Below, one piece after another: positions 1 through 7,644 of a DNA stretch of 14,661 nt. The DNA lies in the NCBI GenBank assembly GCA_947632315.1, contig CANROV010000036.1:1-14661 (forward strand), given 5' to 3'. The translations under genes were made by a program, and so were the position numbers. The stretch is from Candidatus Gastranaerophilales bacterium (lineage in GTDB: Bacteria > Cyanobacteriota > Vampirovibrionia > Gastranaerophilales > Gastranaerophilaceae). The notes beneath the pieces are model-generated. The model made no database searches. It was not told the origin of the DNA and saw nothing but the letters and a program-made list of their open reading frames with translations. Each line of letters begins with the position of its first letter. Positions within the stretch are counted from its first letter, which is position 1.

Positions 1-171
1 GACGTTACCGGTTCTATTAAATTTGACGGCGAAATGGTTATGCCCGGTGATAACGTTGTTATGGATGTTGAATTAATCGCTCCTGTTGCTATTGAACAAG
101 GTATGAGATTCGCTATCAGAGAAGGCGGCCGCACAGTTGGTGCAGGTGTTGTTGATAAAATTACTCAATAA
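1..171 (+). CDS. tuf: Elongation factor Tu, C-terminal part (5' end outside window)
   Basis: The first 56 codons and the TAA at 169-171 encode the end of EF-Tu domain III. The signature stretches EMVMPGDN, IEQGMRFAIREGG and RTVGAGVV are intact and the protein ends in DKITQ, as EF-Tu normally does. EF-Tu is the GTPase that carries aminoacyl-tRNA to the ribosomal A site in the cytoplasm; domain III contacts the tRNA and EF-Ts. Only this domain is visible, so the GTPase domain cannot be checked. Codons are dominated by GTT, GGT, GAA and AAC, as expected of a highly expressed gene. A strong terminator follows 19 bases after the stop, so tuf is the last gene of its transcript here and rpsJ does not follow it. 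Confidence 0.97.
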   Translation, partial: DVTGSIKFDGEMVMPGDNVVMDVELIAPVAIEQGMRFAIREGGRTVGAGVVDKITQ

Positions 172-190
172 CTTTTATCATTTTATTTTA

Positions 191-227
191 AATAAGCTGA
201 ACTTTTTAGTTCAGCTTATTTTTTAAT
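191..227 (+). terminator. Intrinsic terminator of tuf
   Basis: A perfect 13-bp inverted repeat (arms 191-203 and 208-220, loop TTTT) is followed directly by a T-rich tail. The stem core is AAGCTGAACT. It lies 19 bases after the tuf stop and is the clearest terminator in the window. Confidence 0.93.
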
Positions 228-291
228 TTTCTTTTATTTACTAACAAAAAATTATATTTTCGTTCCTTAATTCTATTGAGAGTTTTTATAG

Positions 292-2058
292 TTGATAAAC
301 ATGAAAATATTAGCATTTAATAATTATATTTATAATAGTTATAGACCTTCGATTAAAAATCGTATTAATATCAGTAATTTAAAACCTTTAGAAAATGATA
401 TTGTAACTTTTTCTTCTAAAAAATACAGTATCGATAATATTTCTTCACCGACTAATCACTGCGCTTATTGCGGATGTAAAGTCTATTCCGAGCAACAAAT
501 TGACAGTATTGCAAAAGAAATGCTCGCTTCTAAATCTGATAGACTTCAGGGTAAAGTAAGAAGTGTTTTGGAAAAATTGTATGACGCAAAAAATTCTAAA
601 GAAATTGCTGTTGCTAAAAGAATTGAAAATCAACAGCAAATTGAATTTTTTAAAAATTTCCTTGATATTGTATCTAATAAACCATATTTGAAAGGTGAGG
701 CTATATTCTCCCAAGTGTATTCTATATCTCGTGATGAGGCTTTAGAACTTTTAGTCAAAAATATGCTTCCTCTTCTGAGAACTGTTGATCATGTTTCTCC
801 TCAAAATCAAGAGCAGGAAAATAAAGATTCTGATATGAATCTTGTGGAAGCTTGCTATTGTTGTAATCATGATCTTAAAAAGGGTGTTCCTTTCAGTGAG
901 TTCTACGCTCTTTTCCCTTCTATTAAAAATAACATGCCGGCTGAAAAATTTAATTATGCACATTCAAGAATGTCTTCCAACACTAATTCGGGCATTTTTC
1001 AAAAATTTTCTGCTACTAATATGCTAAAGCTTATTGACAGGCTGTTTATTCAACGAAATGAAGCTGCTAATTATTTGAGCAGTGTTAATTACAGATTAAT
1101 GCAATCTAAACCTCAAATTTCAGAATTAACTGCCGATTTGCAAAAAGAAATTTTATCTAAATCAGATGAAATAGCTCGTTTACAAAAAACTTTTGATTCT
1201 TTGACCTCTGACCCTGAATTTAGGGCTATGGTTAATAGAAGTTCTTTGCTTTCTTCTTTGCATTCCGAAAAAACTTTGCTGACTTCTTTGTATGATAAAA
1301 AATCAAGAATTAGTTATTCTATTAATGATATTAAAAATGACAATAATTCTAAAACTTCAAAACGAACTAAAAAGCAAACAGCTCCGCTATCTCCTGAACA
1401 ATTAAAAGAAAATCAATTGAAATTAGATAGTTTATCTGAGTCTTTAGATTCTGTTTCTTCCGATATTTCTAATCATGAAGAAAAAGTTTTGGCTATTCAA
1501 TCTGCTATTGAAGAATTAAATAAAAAATTCCCTACCGTAGAAATTCTTCAGATAAAGAAAAAAAACGCAGAGGATATTTATAATGCCCATCTTTCATATG
1601 AACTCGAAAATTCTCAACTTCAAACTAAATACAAGCTTTTACAGCAATTAGATTCTGATGAGGCTGAATTGAAGGATAAATTAGCTCAATTCCCTGATGA
1701 ACGTTTCTCAATTTCTTCTTTGTCTCCTGAACAAAAACAGGATTATGAACGATATATTTCTTTGTTAGAAGCTGATAAGTATATTATTGACCACCCTAAC
1801 GGCGGCAGTATTAAAAATATTATTAAACAGTCTGCTAAACTTCAAATTGACTCCGAGTTGGCTCAGTTAGCTCAAAAACCTATTATTATTATTTATAATC
1901 AGGATATTCAACGTAAAATTATAGAAGCACAATTTGCTAAATTGACTGCTCAAAAAGAAAATTTGAAAAGTGAGATTGATTCCGCTATTAAACGTATTAA
2001 ATCTTTAGAACTTAAAATTTCTCAAAAGTCTAAAGAAGAAGCGATATTAAACGTTTAA
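292..2058 (+). CDS. HNH-type zinc-site protein with long coiled-coil tail
   Basis: The 588-residue product has no recognised name. Residues 57-60 are CAYC, followed by G. After an insertion of about 105 residues come DHVSP (D166-H167), N183, and C188-Y-C-C191 followed by N192 and K196-K197. This order (CxxC, DHxxP, N, CxxCN, K) is that of the HNH/McrA nuclease fold, so a metal-dependent nuclease or a structural zinc relative is inferred. From about residue 245 onward the protein is rich in Lys, Glu, Gln, Leu and Ser with heptad-like spacing, suggesting long coiled coils. There is no signal peptide or membrane segment. The start may be TTG at 292, with GAGAG at 278-282 nine bases upstream, or ATG at 301. 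The frame stops at TAA 2056-2058, but coiled-coil coding continues in the -1 frame to 2195, so the C-terminus is either broken or recoded. Confidence 0.8.
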   Translation: MINMKILAFNNYIYNSYRPSIKNRINISNLKPLENDIVTFSSKKYSIDNISSPTNHCAYCGCKVYSEQQIDSIAKEMLASKSDRLQGKVRSVLEKLYDAKNSKEIAVAKRIENQQQIEFFKNFLDIVSNKPYLKGEAIFSQVYSISRDEALELLVKNMLPLLRTVDHVSPQNQEQENKDSDMNLVEACYCCNHDLKKGVPFSEFYALFPSIKNNMPAEKFNYAHSRMSSNTNSGIFQKFSATNMLKLIDRLFIQRNEAANYLSSVNYRLMQSKPQISELTADLQKEILSKSDEIARLQKTFDSLTSDPEFRAMVNRSSLLSSLHSEKTLLTSLYDKKSRISYSINDIKNDNNSKTSKRTKKQTAPLSPEQLKENQLKLDSLSESLDSVSSDISNHEEKVLAIQSAIEELNKKFPTVEILQIKKKNAEDIYNAHLSYELENSQLQTKYKLLQQLDSDEAELKDKLAQFPDERFSISSLSPEQKQDYERYISLLEADKYIIDHPNGGSIKNIIKQSAKLQIDSELAQLAQKPIIIIYNQDIQRKIIEAQFAKLTAQKENLKSEIDSAIKRIKSLELKISQKSKEEAILNV

Positions 2059-2195
2059 ATGATAAACAAAATAATGTTAAAATTCCTCAAATTATTGCAG
2101 GACTTAGAGCTGAAATAGATTTAACAAAACAATATATTGAAAATCTTAATAGTAAATCCGCTAAAATAGATTCTGTATTAAGTTCTGATACTTAA
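2052..2195 (+). other. Out-of-frame C-terminal continuation of the HNH/coiled-coil gene
   Basis: This open stretch of 47 codons plus TAA lies in the -1 frame relative to the upstream gene. It begins RLNDKQNNVK and ends VLSSDT, with the same Lys/Asn/Ile/Leu-rich helical composition as the preceding coiled coil. It has no plausible start or ribosome binding site of its own. The two frames overlap between the -1-frame TAA just after 1965-2030 and the zero-frame TAA at 2056-2058, so a single-base loss in the GAAGAAGCGAT tract would explain it. An alternative is slippage at ATTAAAC (2046-2052), where zero-frame codons TTA and AAC would re-pair as ATT and AAA. That heptamer departs from the canonical XXXYYYZ form at its first base. 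An indel or sequencing error is the simpler reading. Confidence 0.6.
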
Positions 2196-2209
2196 TTTTT
2201 GTAAAATAT

Positions 2210-2238
2210 TTGTTTATTTTCTTTCTCTACTTTATTAT
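2210..2238 (+). promoter_or_regulatory. Possible sigma-70-type promoter for the two-component operon
   Basis: TTGTTT (2210-2215) and TATTAT (2233-2238) are separated by 17 bases. Transcription would start near 2245, just ahead of the AGGGGG Shine-Dalgarno (2245-2250) of the kinase gene. The -35 match is weak and the region is so AT-rich that chance matches are likely. Confidence 0.3.
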
Positions 2239-2261
2239 TTTATTAGGGGGATTGTTTTAAT

Positions 2262-3809
2262 ATGCAGTTTCTATACAAAATTCTTGTTGTCGATGACGAT
2301 AGTCTGGTTACTTCTTCCTTAAAAACTCTTTTTATGCTTGAAGGTTTCTCGGACGTCGCTTATTTTAATTCCCCATTACTGGCTTTAGATTATTTGAAAT
2401 CCCACAATTGTGATGTTATTATTTCCGATTTTATGATGCCGGAAATGAATGGTATTCAATTCCTTTCTAACGTGAAGTCTATTCTTCCTAATTCCAGTCT
2501 TATTCTCTTAACCGGTTATGCCGATAAAGAAAATGCCATTAAAGCTATTAATGATGTCGGTATTTATAAGTATATTGAAAAACCTTGGGATAATGATCAG
2601 CTTATTATTAGTATTAAAAATGCTTATGAACGTTCTGTTTTAATCTCTAATCTCGAAAAAAAGAATAAAGAATTGGAAATTTATTCTAATCATCTTGAAG
2701 ATTTAGTTAAGCAAAAAACTGCTGATATCTTTGAAATAAATGAAAAACTGTCCGCCGTTATTAATAATTGTGCCGACGGTATTATTATTTTCTCTGCGGA
2801 TAAATCCGTTATTGATGTTAACCCCGCTTTGGAAAGTTTATTCGGTATTTCTGCTGATATATTAAAAACTAAAAATATTTTTGATTTGTTTCCCTCAGAT
2901 AATATTGATTGGAATGACATTTTTAATAATGAAGATGTTCGTATTTTAAGAAATATTGATATCGCTAATGCTGTTAACGGCTTGAAAATTCCTGTTGAAA
3001 TTAGTTCAGCTTTTATTCCTCCTAAAAATGAATCAACTTTGCCTTATTATGTTTTTGTTGTTAGAGATATCAGCACTCAAAAAGAAATGGAGCAAATTAG
3101 AGAAGATTTTATTGCTACGCTTACTCATGACCTTAGAACTCCCGCCCTCGCCGCTATTCAAACCCTTGAATATTTCCTAAACGGTACATTGGGCCCTCTT
3201 AATGATAAACAAACCCTTCTTTTGTCTACTATGAAAAAAAGTAATGAAGATATGCTTGGGCTTATTAATACTCTCCTTGAAGTTTATAAGTATGAATCAG
3301 GCAGATTAAATCTTGTTAAAACGCCTTTTTCTATTGAAGATTTGATTGATGAATGTATTAATCAAATTAACCCACTGCTTTTAAGTAAACATCAAACTCT
3401 TGTTAAAAATTATTTGAATCCTGATAATAAAAATATTTTTGCTGACAGAAATGAACTTAGACGTGTTATTATTAACCTTTTGGGAAATGCCGTTAAATAT
3501 ACTCAGGATAACGGTTTGATTCAGGTTAATGCCCACGTAGACGGTAATGACTTGAGATTCTCTGTGCGTGATAATGGTGAAGGTATTTTTAAAAAGGATA
3601 TTCCTAAGCTCTTTAAACGCTTTTCTCAGGGTACTCAGGAAAAAAGATCAATTAGCACCGGCTTGGGGCTTTATTTATCTAAACAAATTATTGATGCCCA
3701 TGGCGGTAAAATTTGGCTTGAAAGCGATAAAGGCAAGGGAAGTGAATTTTTCTTTCTGCTATTGGATTCTGCTTTTGATAAAGAAAAGGATTTGCTATGG
3801 AAAATATAA
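2262..3809 (+). CDS. Cytoplasmic hybrid histidine kinase: receiver-PAS-HisKA-HATPase
   Basis: The 515-residue protein starts with a receiver domain (about 4-120): acidic pocket D11-D12-D13, phosphoacceptor D56 in SDFMMP, T84 and K107-P108 in KPW. A helical linker (about 125-165) leads to a PAS domain (about 163-275), then HisKA with the phosphorylatable H289 in THDLRTP. The ATPase domain carries the N box around N405-N409, DNGEG (437-441) and GLGL (467-470). All catalytic motifs look intact. There is no membrane segment, so input probably arrives through the receiver (phosphorelay) or the PAS ligand site. An AGGGGG Shine-Dalgarno lies 11 bases before the ATG. The next gene starts inside its last codons, so it almost certainly pairs with that response regulator. 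The signal sensed cannot be read from the sequence. Confidence 0.95.
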   Translation: MQFLYKILVVDDDSLVTSSLKTLFMLEGFSDVAYFNSPLLALDYLKSHNCDVIISDFMMPEMNGIQFLSNVKSILPNSSLILLTGYADKENAIKAINDVGIYKYIEKPWDNDQLIISIKNAYERSVLISNLEKKNKELEIYSNHLEDLVKQKTADIFEINEKLSAVINNCADGIIIFSADKSVIDVNPALESLFGISADILKTKNIFDLFPSDNIDWNDIFNNEDVRILRNIDIANAVNGLKIPVEISSAFIPPKNESTLPYYVFVVRDISTQKEMEQIREDFIATLTHDLRTPALAAIQTLEYFLNGTLGPLNDKQTLLLSTMKKSNEDMLGLINTLLEVYKYESGRLNLVKTPFSIEDLIDECINQINPLLLSKHQTLVKNYLNPDNKNIFADRNELRRVIINLLGNAVKYTQDNGLIQVNAHVDGNDLRFSVRDNGEGIFKKDIPKLFKRFSQGTQEKRSISTGLGLYLSKQIIDAHGGKIWLESDKGKGSEFFFLLLDSAFDKEKDLLWKI

Positions 3810-4480
3810 AGGTTTTGCTTGTTGAAGATCATCCTATGGTTAGACTTGGTTTATCTCTTGTCTTTGAAAAATCTCAAGACTTAGTTTTAATTGCTGATGC
3901 TGATGACGGTCAAAAAGGGGTTAATCTCGCTCTTCAATTGAAACCTAACGTCGTTTTAATGGACATCGGACTTCCTGTTCTTGATGGAATTCAAGCTACT
4001 CATTTAATTAAACAAGCTAATCCTGATATTAAAATTTTAATATTTACTTCCCGTGAAACTGATAATGATGTTTTTGATTCTTTAGCGGCAGGGGCTGACG
4101 GATATATTATGAAAGGAGCTAATGAAGAACAGCTTATTTCTGCTATTAAGGCTGTCGCTGAAGGTACTGCCTGGCTTGACCCCGCTATTGCACGTCTTGT
4201 ACTTTCCAATATTAACAGACATCAATCTGCTTCTTCTTCCCGCCCTTCCGATTCTCAGGATAACTTAATTAAATCTTCCAAAAATCCTTACGGCCTTACT
4301 AATAAAGAATTGGAAGTCCTTGCTCTTATTGTTGAAGGACTTAATAATTATCAAATAGCTAAAAAGCTTGTTGTTACTCTCGCTACTGCAAAATCTCATG
4401 TGCATAATATTTTACAAAAACTTTATGTGTCAAATAGAACTCAAGCTACTATTCAGGCTGTTAAAGAAGGACTTGTTTAA
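3797..4480 (+). CDS. NarL/LuxR-family response regulator
   Basis: The 227-residue protein has a receiver (about 4-122) with E10-D11, phosphoacceptor D56 in LMDIGLP, T84 and K106. A Ser-rich linker (about 140-160) joins it to a LuxR-type helix-turn-helix (about 167-220). The HTH has the family pattern LTNKELEVLALI, EGLNNYQIA, then KSHVHNILQKL and RTQA; the recognition helix reads LATAKSHV, with Ala where Thr is usual. Phosphorylation by the upstream kinase should allow dimerisation and DNA binding. The ATG lies inside the kinase gene (13-base overlap) with AAAAGGA at 3784-3790 as ribosome binding site, six bases upstream. The next gene overlaps its stop codon. Targets are unknown; autoregulation of the operon is the default guess. 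Confidence 0.96.
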   Translation: MENIKVLLVEDHPMVRLGLSLVFEKSQDLVLIADADDGQKGVNLALQLKPNVVLMDIGLPVLDGIQATHLIKQANPDIKILIFTSRETDNDVFDSLAAGADGYIMKGANEEQLISAIKAVAEGTAWLDPAIARLVLSNINRHQSASSSRPSDSQDNLIKSSKNPYGLTNKELEVLALIVEGLNNYQIAKKLVVTLATAKSHVHNILQKLYVSNRTQATIQAVKEGLV

Positions 4481-5541
4481 TGAAAAATTTGTTCCTGCTT
4501 TTTATTTCTGTTCTTTTTTTTCAATATCCCATTTTCGCTAAACAAAATGAAATCCCTGATCCGCTTTTCCTTAATTCCCCCGTTTTAGATTCTTCTAATT
4601 CTCTACCTCAAAAAAAAGAAGTTGATAATAGAACTATTAATGAAAAATTCAGAGAAAAATTCCATCTCCCTCCGACAAAAAAAATTTACTATCATAATAT
4701 TGATAAATCTAACCAGCCTGTTACCATGGACGATTATTATAAAATTGCTGCTGATAAAAAACGCAAAGACTTTGTTGTCCCTAAACCTATTTTCACCGCT
4801 GAAAATGATATTATTCTCCCTGATCCTCATTATAGAGTTATCAGATATAATACCCCGCCCGGTCAAAGAAATATTGATCTTTCTTCTATTGTTAATACCA
4901 GAACTGCTAAATCTCCCGGTATATTGTCTCCTGATAAAACTAAAATGGTTTATACTCAGGCTAATTTCTATCCTGAATTCTCTCAGACTTCTTCTGAGGC
5001 TTTCTTTATCCCTGTTTCTAACCAAAATGACGCTTATGATGCTCTCTTTATGACTAATATTATTCAACAACAAATGAAACCTATTGTTTCTTCCGGTTTT
5101 GATTCTATTCAAAATTATCAATTTAAAACACTATTCCCTATTGATTGGTCTAAAGATAGTTCTAAAATTGCTTTTAAGGAAAAAATCGGTTCTAATATCA
5201 ACCAAACTTGGGTTACTAATGTTATTATTTATGATTTTAATTCTCATAAAGCTAAAAAACTTACGGCTGTCAGAGAAGCTATTATTTATTGGTGGCGTCA
5301 AAATAAACAAATTGATTTGAAAGATTATTTATGGGATATTTTCCCTGTCGGCTGGGATAAAAATAATCCTGACAGGCTTATTGTTTATGCTTATGCCTTT
5401 TCCTCAGCAAAACCTCTTTTTTTGGGAACTTGGAGTATTGATTTTAATGAAGAAAAATCTTCTCTCGTTTCTATTGATTCTACTGACGTAGAAATAGATT
5501 TAAACGGATTTGGACTTAAAGAAATTAAGTTTGAACATTAA
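4480..5541 (+). CDS. Secreted protein with beta-propeller-like segments, function unknown
   Basis: The product has 353 residues. The N-terminus (MKNLFLLFISVLFFQYPIFA) is a signal peptide with likely cleavage after A20, so the protein is probably periplasmic or exported. Two blade-like stretches, LSPDKTKMVYTQ (149-160) and IDWSKDSSKIAFKEK (221-235), resemble TolB/WD40-type propeller strands, and GWDKNNPDRLIVYAYAF (291-307) resembles a third. No complete propeller, catalytic motif or lipobox is visible. The TAA of the response regulator and this ATG share one base (TAATG at 4478-4482), which implies translational coupling. Being third in a kinase/regulator operon, it could be a sensory accessory protein or an output of the pathway; neither is proven. 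It ends convergently, overlapping the next gene by four bases. Confidence 0.8.
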   Translation: MKNLFLLFISVLFFQYPIFAKQNEIPDPLFLNSPVLDSSNSLPQKKEVDNRTINEKFREKFHLPPTKKIYYHNIDKSNQPVTMDDYYKIAADKKRKDFVVPKPIFTAENDIILPDPHYRVIRYNTPPGQRNIDLSSIVNTRTAKSPGILSPDKTKMVYTQANFYPEFSQTSSEAFFIPVSNQNDAYDALFMTNIIQQQMKPIVSSGFDSIQNYQFKTLFPIDWSKDSSKIAFKEKIGSNINQTWVTNVIIYDFNSHKAKKLTAVREAIIYWWRQNKQIDLKDYLWDIFPVGWDKNNPDRLIVYAYAFSSAKPLFLGTWSIDFNEEKSSLVSIDSTDVEIDLNGFGLKEIKFEH

Positions 5542-6329
5542 TTTCTCTGTTTGTAATTTTCTTCCATATATTTTATGCTTTTTCTTATATCACTTTCTTC
5601 AAACATCTCTAATACTATTGTCGGATTTTGATTATTCTCGTTTAATGTTTTGAAAATCTCTTTGTAATTTAATGTTCCGTTCTCTAAGTTTGAATGATCA
5701 TCATTCTTTTGATAGTTATTATGTATATGCATATGATATAAGTTTTTACCGTATTCTTTTATCCAGTCGCATACATTGGTTTTGGGAGCATATAAGTTTA
5801 CATGACCCGCATCAAGAGCTAATTTTAAATTTGGAGAATTTACTTTTTCTATTAGCTCTATACAAAACTCAGGCTCGCTTTCAAATACATTCTCTATTAC
5901 TGCTGTTATTCCGTTTCTTTCAAATTCTTTTATGAATTCTTTATAAAAACTTATGAAATTTGCTTTGAATGTTTTTATTGATCCGTAATGTTTTGTCCCT
6001 TTGTTTCCGCTATGAAATAGTATTGTATCCGCTTTTAATGCTTTTCCTATCTCAAATGATTCATAACATCTTTTCACGGACATTTCTCTTAATTTGCAAT
6101 CCTGTGACGCTATATTTACATCTGAAAACATCCCGTGCAGTGTTATTCGATTGTTAAAATCTTTTGTTTCATCTTTTAATATTTCTATTGTTTGCTCTAG
6201 TGTTAATTTTTCATTTTTATATAACGGAACTCGGCTTATTTCCATTCCCAATCCCAGCTCTTGCGCCAGTTTCCCGCTCTTTCGTATCGTATCTTTTGCT
6301 GATGATGATATTAATATTCTTTCTTTCAT
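5538..6329 (-). CDS. Xylose-isomerase-like TIM-barrel protein (sugar phosphate isomerase/AP endonuclease 2 superfamily)
   Basis: The 263-residue protein fits one TIM barrel. Candidate metal and active-site residues sit at strand ends: H65 (TLHG), H106 (LFHSG), E146 (VIENVFE), D173 and H176 (ALDAGH), H201 and H203 (HMHIHNN) and E241 (VLEMFE). This is the pattern of the AP_endonuc_2 superfamily, which includes sugar epimerases, isomerases, inosose dehydratases and endonuclease IV. The sequence does not decide among these; a sugar or cyclitol enzyme is more likely than a DNA repair enzyme because the length and motifs differ from Nfo. It is the last gene of the - strand run, five bases after the preceding stop, with only a weak purine-rich ribosome binding site. 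Its stop overlaps the convergent + strand gene, and no terminator hairpin separates them. Confidence 0.82.
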   Translation of the reverse strand: MKERILISSSAKDTIRKSGKLAQELGLGMEISRVPLYKNEKLTLEQTIEILKDETKDFNNRITLHGMFSDVNIASQDCKLREMSVKRCYESFEIGKALKADTILFHSGNKGTKHYGSIKTFKANFISFYKEFIKEFERNGITAVIENVFESEPEFCIELIEKVNSPNLKLALDAGHVNLYAPKTNVCDWIKEYGKNLYHMHIHNNYQKNDDHSNLENGTLNYKEIFKTLNENNQNPTIVLEMFEESDIRKSIKYMEENYKQRN

Positions 6330-6334
6330 TTCTT

Positions 6335-7621
6335 TTATTCTTTTTTATTTAACATGTTGTTTAAACTTATTCGGTTTGTATATTCACTTAGCATTTCGTC
6401 TATTATTTCACTTATTTTTTCTTCCGATATATCTTCAAATTCGTATGTACGTCTCCTTATTATCGGCTTTTTCTTCCCTTCTTTCTCTATTATATCCATT
6501 ATTAAGTTCATATAGGTTGGATATGTTATTTTTAATTCGCTCTTTATTTCACCTTCTTCTATCCTGAAATTTGATTCATCTTCTTTTATTTCATATTCTA
6601 TTTTTGAATTCTCAAATTTTTCTTCATTCTTTGTTTTCGCTTGGTAAAATACCGGGGCAAATATTTTTTCTATGTTTTTATAAAATTCTTTTTTAAATTC
6701 TTTAAAGCTCTTTCCGTTTTCATCTATTACTTCTATTGTCTTTTGATTCTCTTTTATTGCTTGAGCTTTTATAAAATTATAGTCTACCCCCAGTTTTATC
6801 TGTGCTTTCATACTTTTGCTTAATATTTCTTCTGCCTCTTCAAATGATGTTGTTATATTTGCGGCATTTATATATAATTTATATTTGTTTCTTATTCTGT
6901 CTTTTATTCTCGTGATTAATTTTTCAATATTGTTTTCTTTTATATTATATAAAATTATATAATATCCGTCGTCTTTTCCGTATGCTATTATATCATCCCC
7001 TCGCAATACCCTTTTTATTGCTTCTCCCAGCTCCTTTATTTCGCTTTTCTCAGCTTTTGTCTTACCTCCTCGCTTCCAATCAGGTTTGATATACATAAAT
7101 ACCGTATCTGTTATATTATCTTTTATACAATTGTTGAAAAAATTCTTTAATACTGTCGGTGCATACTCTTTTGAATATATGTTGCTTCCCTTCTCTATGT
7201 ATCCCCCTGCACGCAGAATTTCTTCATTTATTGCTATTCTCTTATATAATTCCGCTTTCTCCATTGTGAACAGTATTCGCATTAGTATTATTGAATCAGA
7301 TTCATTTAAAAAGAAAAAATCATCTATCCCTGCATCAAATGCATTTAAAATTATTTCTTCATTATATCTGTCCATTATGAATATTATCGGAATTTTATTT
7401 AATGTTTCTATTTCTCTCAGTTCTTTTATTTTTTTTAATGTTGATAAACTGTTATTATATACCATTATTACGGATGATTTCTTCTGCGTTAATTCTGATA
7501 TACTTTCTGATTCTTTTACTATATTTATTTCATCACAGGCTCGTAGTAATTTTGTTTTCGCAGATATTTCCTGCCCTTTTTTTTCATTGTCTGATATGAT
7601 TATTATTGAATTGTTTTTCAA
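6335..7621 (-). CDS. Degenerate receiver plus degenerate GGDEF protein
   Basis: The product has 428 residues. Residues 4-122 have the strand-helix pattern of a receiver (IIIISDNE, VIMVYNN, IPIIFIMD, AFDAGIDDFFFL), but the phosphoacceptor position is Asn (N56/N57), and Leu/Asn replace the usual Lys. Residues about 165-285 resemble a diguanylate cyclase domain; the GGDEF loop reads YGKDDGYYIILY (214-225), so the signature is lost and catalysis is unlikely. The C-terminal 130 residues are charged and unrecognised. A role as a binding or scaffold protein, perhaps reading a partner or c-di-GMP, is inference. The start codon is TTG, supported by GAGGAG seven bases upstream (7629-7634) and no better ATG nearby. 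It lies between corA and the TIM-barrel gene in one apparent operon. Confidence 0.75.
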   Translation of the reverse strand: MKNNSIIIISDNEKKGQEISAKTKLLRACDEINIVKESESISELTQKKSSVIMVYNNSLSTLKKIKELREIETLNKIPIIFIMDRYNEEIILNAFDAGIDDFFFLNESDSIILMRILFTMEKAELYKRIAINEEILRAGGYIEKGSNIYSKEYAPTVLKNFFNNCIKDNITDTVFMYIKPDWKRGGKTKAEKSEIKELGEAIKRVLRGDDIIAYGKDDGYYIILYNIKENNIEKLITRIKDRIRNKYKLYINAANITTSFEEAEEILSKSMKAQIKLGVDYNFIKAQAIKENQKTIEVIDENGKSFKEFKKEFYKNIEKIFAPVFYQAKTKNEEKFENSKIEYEIKEDESNFRIEEGEIKSELKITYPTYMNLIMDIIEKEGKKKPIIRRRTYEFEDISEEKISEIIDEMLSEYTNRISLNNMLNKKE

Positions 7622-7628
7622 GCGCTTT

Positions 7629-7634
7629 CTCCTC
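7629..7634 (-). promoter_or_regulatory. Shine-Dalgarno that fixes a TTG start
   Basis: GAGGAG on the - strand lies seven bases before TTG at 7621-7619. The strength and spacing argue for TTG initiation of the receiver/GGDEF-like gene. Confidence 0.75.
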
Positions 7635-7644
7635 TTTTTGCTTT

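Noticed and set aside
2059..2118. Short ORF beginning at the ATG that follows the HNH gene stop (TAAATG)
   Set aside because: It runs 19 codons in a third frame with no ribosome binding site; the -1 frame explains the region better.
4603..5121. 172-codon - strand open frame opposite the exported protein
   Set aside because: It is Arg/Ile/Asn-rich, lies wholly inside a gene with a signal peptide and coupled start, and has no domain pattern.
5530..5550. Search for a bidirectional terminator at the convergent gene ends
   Set aside because: The stops overlap within TTAA (5538-5541) and no stem-loop with a T tract was found around them.
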